Shown in pieces: positions 1 to 7,337 of a DNA stretch of 64,000 nucleotides. The notes beneath the pieces were generated by a model. That model saw only the letters and a list, made by a program, of their open reading frames with translations. It made no database searches and was not told the origin of the DNA. The translations under genes and the position numbers were made by a program. Each line of letters starts with the position of its first letter. Within the stretch, counting starts at the first letter, position 1. The stretch lies in assembly GCF_011927665.1 (NCBI RefSeq), contig NZ_JAATJA010000001.1, positions 1,097,019-1,161,018 of the forward strand, in the 5' to 3' direction. This DNA is from Desulfobaculum xiamenense (lineage in GTDB: Bacteria > Desulfobacterota > Desulfovibrionia > Desulfovibrionales > Desulfovibrionaceae).

Positions 1-137
1 CCGGAACGCCAATTTCCCGCATTTCCGCATGAATACGGCATACGCAAGGATTGCGAAACAAAATTGAGCACACGCAGACACGGTATTTGTTCGCAACACA
101 CTGAACTGCGGCAGGTGCAGGTCGGAAGGCAGCGGGG

Positions 138-190
138 AAAAGAATGCGCCGCGTCCAGCCCCACACGGAGCATGAACGCGGCGCGTTGCA
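138..190 (-). terminator. Probable terminator of mqnC
   Basis: On the minus strand just past the mqnC stop, the arms at 176-184 and 146-154 form a 9-bp GC-rich stem. A short run of four T follows (A at 138-141 on the plus strand). The loop is long, about 21 nt, so this is a moderate call. Confidence 0.5.
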
Positions 191-211
191 TTCGAAGGAA
201 ATGAAGGTCGG

Positions 212-1240
212 CTATTCGAGGAGCGTATAATCCATGCGGCGACGACAGGGCACGAAACCCGCCGAGGTGACGAGCTTGCGCAGTTTGCCTTCCGGCAGGC
301 GGAAATGCACGCCAGCGGCGGCCACCACGTTCTCCTCGATCATGGTCGATCCGAAATCGTTCGCACCCCAGAACAGGGCCAACTGGCCCACCAACGGACC
401 CTGCGTGACCCACGAGGCCTGCACGTTGTCGATGTTGTCGAGGTACAGGCGCGAGAGGGCCAACGTCTTGAGGTATGCTTCGCTGGACACCTCGGGCCGC
501 GGCAGGCGCGTGTTCTCGGGCTGGAAGGTCCACGGGATAAAGGCCGTGAAGCCGCCGGTCTCGTCCTGAAGGGAACGGATTCGCTCAAGGTGCTCCACGC
601 GCTCGGCAAGGGTCTCGCCCTGTCCGAACATCATGGTGGCGGTGGTCCGCAGGCCCTGCCTGTGGGCCTCGCGCATCACCTCCAGCCACTGGTCCGCCGT
701 GGCCTTGCGCGGAGAGACATCCTGCCGCACGCGGTCCACGAGAATCTCGGCACCGCCGCCGGGGATGGAGTCCAGCCCGGCGGCCACGAGCCGACGGATG
801 ACCTCACCGTGGCCAAGGCCGCTTTCCTGCCCGAGATACCAGATCTCCGAGGGCGAAAAGCCGTGCACGGCCACCTGCGGAAACTCGGCCTTGAGAAAGC
901 GCAGCATGTCCTCGTAGAAGGCCATGTCGAGATCGGGGTGCATGCCGCCCTGAAGCAGTATCTGATAGCCACCGAGTTCGACGGTCTCGCGGACCTTGGC
1001 GGCCAGCTCCTCGCGGGTGAGCACATAACCGCCCTCGTCGCCCGGGGCGCGGAAGAACGCGCAAAATTTGCACCCGGAGATGCAGACGTTGGTATAGTTG
1101 ATATTGCGGTCGACGATGTAGGTCACTCTGCTGTCGGGATGCATCTCCATGCGCCGTTCGTGGGCCATCCTGCCCAGGCTGAAGACGTTTTCCCGTTCGT
1201 ACAGCTCTATGGCCGCCTCCGGAGTCAGGCGTTCCGACAT
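212..1240 (-). CDS. mqnC: Cyclic dehypoxanthinyl futalosine synthase MqnC (radical SAM)
   Basis: 342 aa. MqnC is the radical SAM enzyme that cyclises dehypoxanthine futalosine in the futalosine pathway to menaquinone. The radical SAM cysteines are C53, C57 and C60 (CISGCKFC), followed by a Gly-rich patch (GGYQILLQGG) and the conserved TFQPENT segment. I start at the ATG at 1240 because GGAGGGG lies just upstream; the 34 residues that could precede it are basic and unlike the family. It stands alone here, so the other mqn genes must lie elsewhere. Menaquinone made by this route is usual in Desulfovibrio. MqnE/CofH-type relatives are the main alternative, but length and motifs fit MqnC. Confidence 0.9.
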   Translation of the reverse strand: MSERLTPEAAIELYERENVFSLGRMAHERRMEMHPDSRVTYIVDRNINYTNVCISGCKFCAFFRAPGDEGGYVLTREELAAKVRETVELGGYQILLQGGMHPDLDMAFYEDMLRFLKAEFPQVAVHGFSPSEIWYLGQESGLGHGEVIRRLVAAGLDSIPGGGAEILVDRVRQDVSPRKATADQWLEVMREAHRQGLRTTATMMFGQGETLAERVEHLERIRSLQDETGGFTAFIPWTFQPENTRLPRPEVSSEAYLKTLALSRLYLDNIDNVQASWVTQGPLVGQLALFWGANDFGSTMIEENVVAAAGVHFRLPEGKLRKLVTSAGFVPCRRRMDYTLLE

Positions 1241-1356
1241 GTTGTCCCCCCTCCAGGGTTGCTTGACGATTACTGCGATTTCACGGACAACTAGTGCCCG
1301 GCCGCGCCGACCTTGGCGCATCCGGCATTTTTTCGCAACCATGGAGTTCGCGCCCC

Positions 1357-1767
1357 ATGCTTCTCGACAACGAAATGAAGAACCTGCTCGCCCGAGTCCG
1401 GACCATCGCCGTACTCGGAGCCAAGGACAAGCCCGGCCAGCCTGTGGACATGGTCGGGCGCTACCTCATCGCCGCAGGGTTCACGGTCTTCCCCGTGCAC
1501 CCGAAACGAAACGGCGTATGGGGGTTGCCCACGTTCAGAACGCTGGCCGACATTCCGGAGCCGATAGACCTCGTGGATGTCTTCCGCGCCCCGGAACACT
1601 GTGCGGACCACGCACGCGAATGCGCGGCGCTCGCGCATGCTCCGCTGGCCTTCTGGATGCAGTCCGGCATCACATGCCCGCAGGCCTTCGAAATACTCAA
1701 GGACACGCCGACCGTCGTGGTGCAGGATGCCTGCCTGATGGTCGAGCACAGGAGACTTCTTGGATGA
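1357..1767 (+). CDS. CoA-binding domain protein (YccU-like)
   Basis: 136 aa, a single Rossmann-like CoA-binding domain of the succinyl-CoA-synthetase-alpha / YccU type. Motifs seen are TIAVLGAKDKPGQP near the N terminus, VFPVHPK in the middle and FWMQSGI near the C terminus. It is probably a small cytoplasmic protein that binds CoA; no catalytic residue is evident. The start is the ATG at 1357, preceded by GGAG at 1343-1346. Its stop TGA overlaps the ATG of the next gene (ATGA), which suggests translational coupling. Confidence 0.8.
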   Translation: MLLDNEMKNLLARVRTIAVLGAKDKPGQPVDMVGRYLIAAGFTVFPVHPKRNGVWGLPTFRTLADIPEPIDLVDVFRAPEHCADHARECAALAHAPLAFWMQSGITCPQAFEILKDTPTVVVQDACLMVEHRRLLG

Positions 1768-2213
1768 CAGGGAACGTCAGGGCGTTCGAATGCCGCATGT
1801 GCGGCCACTGCTGCAAGGGTGAAGGCGGTATCGTCATGGCCACCAAAGATCAGAAGCGTCTTGCCGAGCATCTCGGTCTCGACCTGCCCGACTTTCTCGC
1901 CCGCTACACCAGAACCTCCGGCGGCAAGGTGCTCCTCGTCACCGGCGGGGACGAATACTGTATCTTCTTCCGGCAGGGCGTCGGCTGCGGCGTCCATCCC
2001 GGCCGCCCGGACATCTGTCGGGCATGGCCGTTCTTCAAGGGGAATCTCATCGACGAATTGAGCTGGAGGATGGTACAGGAATACTGTCCCGGCATTCGCC
2101 CCGAAGCCGGGCACGAGGAATTCCGCCGTCAGGGACTCGAATACCTCAAGGGCCTCGCCCTTGAGGACGATCCGGATACCGCGCCCGAAGCGCTTCTTCA
2201 TCTTCCCGACTGA
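1764..2213 (+). CDS. YkgJ-family cysteine cluster protein
   Basis: 149 aa. An N-terminal cluster C10-x2-C13-x2-C16-C17 and later cysteines in EYCIFF, GVGCGVH and DICRAWP match the YkgJ/Fe-S-cluster-like family (CxxCxxCC followed by C..Y..RP..CR.WPF). This family is thought to bind zinc or iron-sulfur; its function is not established. The ATG at 1764 overlaps the stop of the CoA-binding protein gene, and GGAG at 1751-1754 serves as RBS. Co-translation with a CoA-binding protein is the only functional hint. Confidence 0.8.
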   Translation: MTGNVRAFECRMCGHCCKGEGGIVMATKDQKRLAEHLGLDLPDFLARYTRTSGGKVLLVTGGDEYCIFFRQGVGCGVHPGRPDICRAWPFFKGNLIDELSWRMVQEYCPGIRPEAGHEEFRRQGLEYLKGLALEDDPDTAPEALLHLPD

Positions 2214-2236
2214 ACCGAAACCACTCCGGGGGCCGC

Positions 2237-3043
2237 GTGAACGTCCGCGAATGCTATTCCTTTCTCCGCCTCAAGCCGGGTGCCGGGTTGCAGGAGGTCA
2301 AGACCGCCTACCGCAAGCGGGCCTTTGAACTCCACCCGGATCTCCACCCCGGCAATCCCGATGCCGCAGCGGAATTCCAGAAGCTCAACGAGGCCTACGT
2401 CATCCTGACCGAGGCGCTCAAGGACGAACGCGGTGCCCCCCGGCAGTCACGCAGGCCCGAGGCCGACGCCAAGGCGAAGACCTCCCGCGAGGAAGGCGCG
2501 CGCCGCTACAAGGCACAGGCCGATCGCAAGCCCGGCCCCACCCCGCCGCCCGGTCCCGAGGCCACCACGACCCGGCGCGAGGCCGAGCCGACCGGCGGCT
2601 TCACCTTCGGCAAGGAGGACGTTCTCCGCAACATCCTAAACGACCCCTTCGCCCGCAAGGTCTTCGAAGACATCTACCGCCAGATCAGGAAAAGCGGCAC
2701 GGCACCGTCGCACACGGCAACCGTGAAAAACCGCAGCCTCAGCCTGCGGCTCGGCTCGGCAGAGCTCAACCTGAACCTCAACGGCGGTCCACTCACGTGG
2801 CTGAAGAACTGGGTCAAGGGCCAGATGGACGACGAACAGACCGTGCATCTGCTGCCCAGCCAGCTTTTGCCCGGCTGCATCGTCCGGCTCCAGATTCGGC
2901 GAGGCTTCTCGTCGCGCCCGATCACAGTCGAGGTGCCGCTACCGCCAGACTTCGTCGCGGGCAGGCCACTACGTCTGCGCGGACTGGGGCGCAAGCTCGG
3001 CCCCCTCAAGGGGGATCTCTACCTGCGATTGGTAGCGCGCTGA
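2237..3043 (+). CDS. J-domain (DnaJ-like) protein with C-terminal substrate-binding-like region
   Basis: 268 aa, GTG start. Residues about 1-65 form a J domain with the HPD tripeptide at 33-35, so it should stimulate an Hsp70 (DnaK) ATPase. A basic, Pro-rich linker (about 65-115) follows. The region from about 195 (TVHLLPSQLLPGCIVRLQI to the end) resembles the beta-sandwich C-terminal domain of DnaJ, ending LGPLKGDLYLRL. There is no Cys-rich zinc-finger domain, so this is not canonical DnaJ but a CbpA-like co-chaperone. It starts 23 bp after the YkgJ gene and is probably in the same operon. Confidence 0.8.
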   Translation: MNVRECYSFLRLKPGAGLQEVKTAYRKRAFELHPDLHPGNPDAAAEFQKLNEAYVILTEALKDERGAPRQSRRPEADAKAKTSREEGARRYKAQADRKPGPTPPPGPEATTTRREAEPTGGFTFGKEDVLRNILNDPFARKVFEDIYRQIRKSGTAPSHTATVKNRSLSLRLGSAELNLNLNGGPLTWLKNWVKGQMDDEQTVHLLPSQLLPGCIVRLQIRRGFSSRPITVEVPLPPDFVAGRPLRLRGLGRKLGPLKGDLYLRLVAR

Positions 3044-3224
3044 CGGTACGCCCGTCAGCGGCCGAAAAAAACGTCCTGTCACTTCAGACGGTTCCAATCT
3101 TATCCACAGGAAAACAAAAAAAGATTTGAAATCGCGCGTTTTCCATGCGAGGGAAGCGGGCACACCCGCCCGCCGCACGCACCGAGCGGGTCTGCGGGCT
3201 GAACAACGCAAAGGAGGGTGAAGA

Positions 3225-3524
3225 ATGGCCGAAACGATCGAGGAAATCACGATCAACTGGGAAGACGAGGACGGCCGACTGGTCGTCAAGGAATTGAAGA
3301 AGGAAGTCCTGACCAAGGGGTCCTGGACAACCATCGTCTTCCTGTATCAGGAAATGGACAAGCGCACCGAGGAATACAAGGCCCCGAAGATTCGCGTGGG
3401 CCGGTACCAGAAGCGCGGCGGCCACTACACGCTGCAGTCCAAGTTCAACATATCCTCTGCAAAGCAGGCGAGCCAGCTGGTGGACATCCTGTCCGGCTGG
3501 CTCCCCGAAATGGATAACGCCTAG
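3225..3524 (+). CDS. Small conserved hypothetical protein
   Basis: 99 aa with a very strong RBS (AAAGGAGGGTG just upstream of the ATG). The protein is charged and soluble, with an acidic N terminus (EEITINWEDEDG), a predicted beta-rich middle (KIRVGRYQKRGGHYTLQS) and an amphipathic C-terminal helix (SAKQASQLVDILSGWLPEM). No signal peptide or membrane segment is visible. I recognise the general look of a small protein kept in Desulfovibrio genomes but cannot assign a function. Only 14 bp separate it from the convergent gene at 3539. Confidence 0.7.
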   Translation: MAETIEEITINWEDEDGRLVVKELKKEVLTKGSWTTIVFLYQEMDKRTEEYKAPKIRVGRYQKRGGHYTLQSKFNISSAKQASQLVDILSGWLPEMDNA

Positions 3525-3538
3525 AAACGCTGGCCCGG

Positions 3539-3739
3539 CTAGTAGTCGGCAGCATTCCGCTGAGGGTTGGGGTGCGCGGTCCAGTATTCGCAGGACCCGC
3601 ACGCCTCGGTGGGACAATCCGCCCTCGCGACGTCGGCGGACGTCGCGGGATGATAGCGGCACAGTCCCTCGACTTCACAGAGGATTTCCTTGCCCTCCGG
3701 AGGCAGCCAGTACAGACAACGGGCACAGAGTTTTCGCAT
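3539..3739 (-). CDS. Small cysteine-rich (zinc-ribbon-like) protein
   Basis: 66 aa. It has cysteines in CARC (residues 5-8), single Cys residues in the middle and CGSC near the C terminus, a pattern expected of a small metal-binding (zinc or Fe-S) protein. The RBS GGGGGA lies about 6 nt before the ATG at 3739. The Cys pairs are in this frame only, which supports it over the longer overlapping frame on the same strand. Function unknown. It is transcribed towards the small gene at 3225-3524. Confidence 0.6.
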   Translation of the reverse strand: MRKLCARCLYWLPPEGKEILCEVEGLCRYHPATSADVARADCPTEACGSCEYWTAHPNPQRNAADY

Positions 3740-3754
3740 TGTTCCCCCACATGC

Positions 3755-3793
3755 CGGACCGTTCGCTTTCGCGGGCGGTCCGGTCTTTTTTGG
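3755..3793 (+). terminator. Hairpin with plus-strand T tract
   Basis: A GGACCG/CGGTCC stem is followed on the plus strand by GGTCTTTTTT, a classical terminator shape. It faces rightwards although both flanking genes are on the minus strand. It could stop plus-strand transcripts that leave 3225-3524 and run antisense through the Cys-rich gene. Confidence 0.5.
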
Positions 3794-3796
3794 CGT

Positions 3797-4249
3797 CTAG
3801 AAGAGCCTGTCCAGAATCAGATGCGAGAGGTAGCCGAGCACGGCGGCCGCGTAGAACGGAACGAGCACCACGGCCGCGGTTCCGAAGAACCACGCGGGCA
3901 GAAGCACTATCGGAAGCGGCACGACGAGCATGGCCCACCACGTGTGCGTCCAGCCGCGGTGGTGTCCCACGGCGGGAAGCATGGCAACGAAACCGAGAAT
4001 CGCCGCCCATCGGTACTTGCCGAACCACATGAGCGTCAGGTCCGCAAGTACGAGGATGGCGTAGAACAGGCGCTGGCCCTTGGAATCGGTATCCACGTCC
4101 GGAAACAGGGACGCAAGGATCGCCACAGCCATGAGCGCCACGCCCATCACGGGCTCCGGCCCCCATGCCGGAAGCCACAGGGCCAGAGACAGCCAGGCAC
4201 CGCCAGCGGTGAGCGTTCCGCCGACAACGTGCCCCTGATACCCCGGCAC
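3797..4249 (-). CDS. YdjM-like membrane-bound metal-dependent hydrolase family protein
   Basis: 150 aa, GTG start. The family (LexA-binding, inner-membrane-bound putative hydrolase, YdjM/DUF457) is marked by H7 in YQGH, the FPDVDTD segment (D51, D53, D55), HHRGWTH (H96, H97, H102) and a late H143/D147 pair. All are present and could bind metal. About four hydrophobic segments make it an integral membrane protein. I chose the GTG at 4249 because family members begin with a short MP-x-Y-x-x-H stretch; frame upstream of it is open but unlike the family. The natural substrate is unknown. Confidence 0.75.
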   Translation of the reverse strand: MPGYQGHVVGGTLTAGGAWLSLALWLPAWGPEPVMGVALMAVAILASLFPDVDTDSKGQRLFYAILVLADLTLMWFGKYRWAAILGFVAMLPAVGHHRGWTHTWWAMLVVPLPIVLLPAWFFGTAAVVLVPFYAAAVLGYLSHLILDRLF

Positions 4250-4474
4250 TAGGCGACTGCCTCTGTGGGCAGCACGCGCCGTGCATGCATGGCTGTTTCG
4301 CGATTCCAGTTCATATCGATATTTTCCCCGCCGCACGCGGCGGTCGGGCGGAACTATGTACCCCTCCGGGCGCGCAAAGACAAGCGCGTCGGCTCCGTTG
4401 CATTTTGGCCTACGCGAGCAACCCACGGATTTCCATATGGATACGGCGATTCACGCCACCTCGCGCCGCAAATG
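4250..4474. other. Intergenic region without a gene
   Basis: This stretch separates the YdjM-like gene start from the suf terminator. I see only the upstream region of the YdjM-like gene and a small CCGCCGC-ACGC-GGCGG hairpin near 4330-4345. No credible coding sequence lies here. Confidence 0.5.
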
Positions 4475-4507
4475 AAAAGACGGCCCGGCCACAGGGGCCG
4501 AGCCGTC
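4475..4507 (-). terminator. Terminator of the suf operon
   Basis: On the minus strand an interrupted GC-rich stem (GACGGC.CGGCC with GGCCG.GCCGTC, arms at about 4496-4507 and 4479-4490) is followed by TTTTC. It lies 28 nt beyond the SufBD stop codon. Confidence 0.8.
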
Positions 4508-4534
4508 CGAAACAGGCGATGAAAGCGCCAGCGC

Positions 4535-5695
4535 CTACATGACGTCGCTGGCGTCGAGATGGTTGATCTGCTCGTCGATGGCGCGCTTGAGCGCGACGGG
4601 GAGGCCTTCCATGTCCACGTTCAGGAAGCCCCGAACGATGGTAGAAGTCGCTTCGTCCTCGTCGAGTCCGCGAGCCTGAAGGTATTCGATCTCTTCCTGC
4701 GCGATCTTGCCCACTGCGGCCTCGTGGGACAACTCCACACCCTCAAGGTGACCATCCAGCTCGGGAATGGCGTGAATGCGGCCATTACCGAGGATGAGGC
4801 CCTTGCATTCGAGGTGACCGCGCGCGGGAACGGCCTTGGCGGAGATGCAGCCAGGGGCGATGATGGTGCCGCCGGTGGTCATGGTCCGCGCGATGATCTC
4901 GCCACGGGTATTCGGGGCGTTCAGGTTCAGCACGCCGCCGGAATTCACGTAGGAGCCCTTGGGCGCCACGATGACGGAGTTGAGACGGGCACGCGCACCC
5001 TCGCCGTCAAGATCGATGACAGGGCTGGACTGGAGGTTGCCCACGGGCTTCATGAGCACGTAGTTGTTCTGGAACTCGCCTCCGGCAAGGATACGGCCGC
5101 TGGTGCGCGGGCGCACCACGACTTCCTCGCCCCAGTTATGGATCATGGTGAAGGTCAGCTTGGCGTTGCGACCGATGTAGAATTCGGAAATGCCGAGGTG
5201 GGCGGCGGCCTCCTCGGGGCTGGACACGGCGCAGCCGGTGATGAGGTGCAGCTCAGAATCGTCCTCGACGATCACGATATTGTGCACGTTCTGGCCCACG
5301 CGCTGGCCCTTGAGGAACAGGCAGGACTGGACCGGCGCGGTGATTTTCGCGCCCTTCTCGGTACGGATGAAGTAGCCGCCGTGAAGGTTCTCGCGAGCGG
5401 AGCGGGTGAATTCGTCCTTGTCAGGGTCCACAAGCTGCCAGAAGTGCTGGGGCAGGCCGTCGTACTTCTTCAGAGCGGCCTTGATGCCCAGAAGCTCCAC
5501 ACCGGGCTGGGTGACGCTACAGTGCACGCCGCTGTGGTTCAGATGCAGGAAGCTGCCGGCACGATTGGTCTCGTCGACATCCACGCCCGCCATGAGCAGC
5601 CGCTCTTTGTCCGCATTGTCCAGTGTCCGCAGATCCTCGATGGCCGTGGATTCGGCACCGGAAAACGAGAACTCGGAAAGGTTGACGTCTTTCAT
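4535..5695 (-). CDS. sufB: SufB/SufD-family Fe-S cluster assembly scaffold
   Basis: 386 aa. The C-terminal two thirds carry the SufBD beta-helix core with its repeated Gly and Asn positions (VNSGGVLNLNAPNTRGEI, GHLECKGLILGNGRIHAIPEL, VELSHEAAVGKI). In the SUF system SufB/SufD form the scaffold on which Fe-S clusters are built with the SufC ATPase. Only one SufBD protein and one SufC are encoded, with no SufS, SufE or SufU nearby. That matches the minimal SmsCB arrangement of many anaerobes and archaea. The gene follows sufC by 25 bp. Confidence 0.9.
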   Translation of the reverse strand: MKDVNLSEFSFSGAESTAIEDLRTLDNADKERLLMAGVDVDETNRAGSFLHLNHSGVHCSVTQPGVELLGIKAALKKYDGLPQHFWQLVDPDKDEFTRSARENLHGGYFIRTEKGAKITAPVQSCLFLKGQRVGQNVHNIVIVEDDSELHLITGCAVSSPEEAAAHLGISEFYIGRNAKLTFTMIHNWGEEVVVRPRTSGRILAGGEFQNNYVLMKPVGNLQSSPVIDLDGEGARARLNSVIVAPKGSYVNSGGVLNLNAPNTRGEIIARTMTTGGTIIAPGCISAKAVPARGHLECKGLILGNGRIHAIPELDGHLEGVELSHEAAVGKIAQEEIEYLQARGLDEDEATSTIVRGFLNVDMEGLPVALKRAIDEQINHLDASDVM

Positions 5696-5720
5696 ATGTC
5701 TCTCCGCAATGGCGTTGTCG

Positions 5721-6491
5721 TTATTTGGTCAGGCAGCGCACGCATTCCTGATAGCCGTACTTGCCCACGTGCTCCAGGATATCCCGGGGGCGGGCTTCGC
5801 AGCACAGGTGGCCGTTGTACATGACCTGACCGCGGTCGGCGTTGATGTAATCGAGAATGTACCCGGTATGGGTGATGATAAGCCCGGAAGTCTTGCGACC
5901 GGACTTGAGTTCCTTCATCGACTTCTCGGGATGGGGCACAACGAATCCGTCGAGGAGCTTGCGCGCGGTCTTGCCGATGAGGACCATGTTCTCGAGGTCC
6001 ACGCCGGATTCCGGCTCGTCGAAGAGCACGAGGTCCGGCGACTGCGCCATGAGCTGAAGCAGCTCGGAGCGCTTGATCTCGCCGCCGGAGAACCCGGCGT
6101 TGATGTCGCGTTCGAGGAAGTTGGTGAAATTGACCCGTTCGGCCAGCTCGTCCACCGGAACGGTGCCGTTCTTACCGTGGAGTGCGCACATCTCGACAAG
6201 GTGCCGCGTCTTGAGGCCGTGAATGGTCGGCGGGCGCTGAAAGGACATGCCGAGGCCAAGGCGTGCGCGCTCGTGAATGGGCGCGTAGGTGATGTCGTGT
6301 CCCTTGAAGAGAATCCTGCCGCCGGTGATCGTGTAGTTTCCAAAACCCATGAGGGTCATGAGCAAGGTCGTCTTGCCGGAGCCGTTGGGGCCGAACAGGA
6401 TGAACGTCTCGCCCTCGGCGATGTGCAGGTTGATGCCCTTGAGCACCTCCTTCTCGCCGATATTCACGTGGAGATCTTCGATTTTCAGCAT
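5721..6491 (-). CDS. sufC: SufC-like ABC-type ATPase
   Basis: 256 aa, close to normal SufC length. The Walker A motif GPNGSGKT spans residues 34-41, the signature is FSGGEIKRSELLQ, and Walker B is LVLFDEPESGVDLEN. It is a soluble ATPase expected to drive cluster assembly on the SufBD protein encoded directly downstream. The ATG at 6491 is preceded by GAAAGGAAC. It opens the two-gene suf operon, about 100 bp after the convergently placed end of the rhomboid gene unit. Confidence 0.92.
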   Translation of the reverse strand: MLKIEDLHVNIGEKEVLKGINLHIAEGETFILFGPNGSGKTTLLMTLMGFGNYTITGGRILFKGHDITYAPIHERARLGLGMSFQRPPTIHGLKTRHLVEMCALHGKNGTVPVDELAERVNFTNFLERDINAGFSGGEIKRSELLQLMAQSPDLVLFDEPESGVDLENMVLIGKTARKLLDGFVVPHPEKSMKELKSGRKTSGLIITHTGYILDYINADRGQVMYNGHLCCEARPRDILEHVGKYGYQECVRCLTK

Positions 6492-6593
6492 ATCGCGGTT
6501 CCTTTCGGTGGTTTCTCGCCACGGCGCACTGGACCGAAGCGCACCAAAGTCATAATCGGAATTTGAGAAAAGTCCACTCCGGAACGCAGTTCG

Positions 6594-7334
6594 TCATCTG
6601 CGACGGAAGGTGGAAACGCTGGTGGGATCGCCCTCGGGGATGCGGCAGAAGTAGCAGCGCCCCTTGCGGCGGAAGAACGGCAGCAGGAGCATCCCGGCCA
6701 GGAACCCGCCTGCGTGGGCCCACCAGGCGATGCCCCCGCCATGCTCGGGGGATATGGCCGAAAAGACTCCCGAGAAGAACTGGCTGAGGAACCACACGCC
6801 CAGATAGGCCAGCGCGGGCACCTCGATGATGAAGGGAATGATGATAATGGGAATGACGGTAATGACCCGCGCATGCGGGTACAGCAGGAAATACGCGCCC
6901 ATCACGCCCGCTATCGCCCCGCTGGCCCCCACCACGGGAACCGGCGATGCGAGGTTGAAGGCCATATGCGCGCCAAGTGCGGCCAGCCCGCTCAACAGAT
7001 AAAACATGAGGAACCGCAGCGGTCCCATCACGTCCTCAATGTTGTCGGCGAATATCCACAGCGTCCACATGTTGACGATGAAATGCATCCAACTGCCATG
7101 CAGGAACATGTAGGACACGAAGGCATACGCGCCGAACGGCGGATAGCCCATGCTCGCGGCGGAGACGGGGTCCGAGAACCGGGCCGGAACGACGCCCAGC
7201 GTGTGAAACAGCAGGGCGACGTCCCGGTCCGGCATGGAGACGGTGATGAGAAAGACGATGGAGTTCGCGACAATGAGTGCCCAGACCGCATACGGCCTGT
7301 GTACCCTCGGGATGTTGTCGCGAATGGGAAACAT
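6594..7334 (-). CDS. Rhomboid-family intramembrane serine protease
   Basis: 246 aa with six or more hydrophobic segments. The catalytic serine is S138 in GASGA and the partner histidine is H207 in WAHAGG; H84 and N88 (HFIVN) fill the oxyanion positions. The motif set is complete, so it should be an active membrane protease. A C-terminal tail has CYFC and a basic end. Members of this family with a cytosolic Cys-containing tail are common in Deltaproteobacteria. It starts 3 bp after the stop of the RluD-CoaE fusion, so the two are probably co-transcribed. Confidence 0.88.
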   Translation of the reverse strand: MFPIRDNIPRVHRPYAVWALIVANSIVFLITVSMPDRDVALLFHTLGVVPARFSDPVSAASMGYPPFGAYAFVSYMFLHGSWMHFIVNMWTLWIFADNIEDVMGPLRFLMFYLLSGLAALGAHMAFNLASPVPVVGASGAIAGVMGAYFLLYPHARVITVIPIIIIPFIIEVPALAYLGVWFLSQFFSGVFSAISPEHGGGIAWWAHAGGFLAGMLLLPFFRRKGRCYFCRIPEGDPTSVSTFRRR

Positions 7335-7337
7335 GGC

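Noticed and set aside
3445-3750. 101-residue minus-strand frame overlapping the Cys-rich miniprotein
   Set aside because: It overlaps the end of the convergent gene at 3524 and lacks the paired cysteines. The 66-aa frame has a better RBS.
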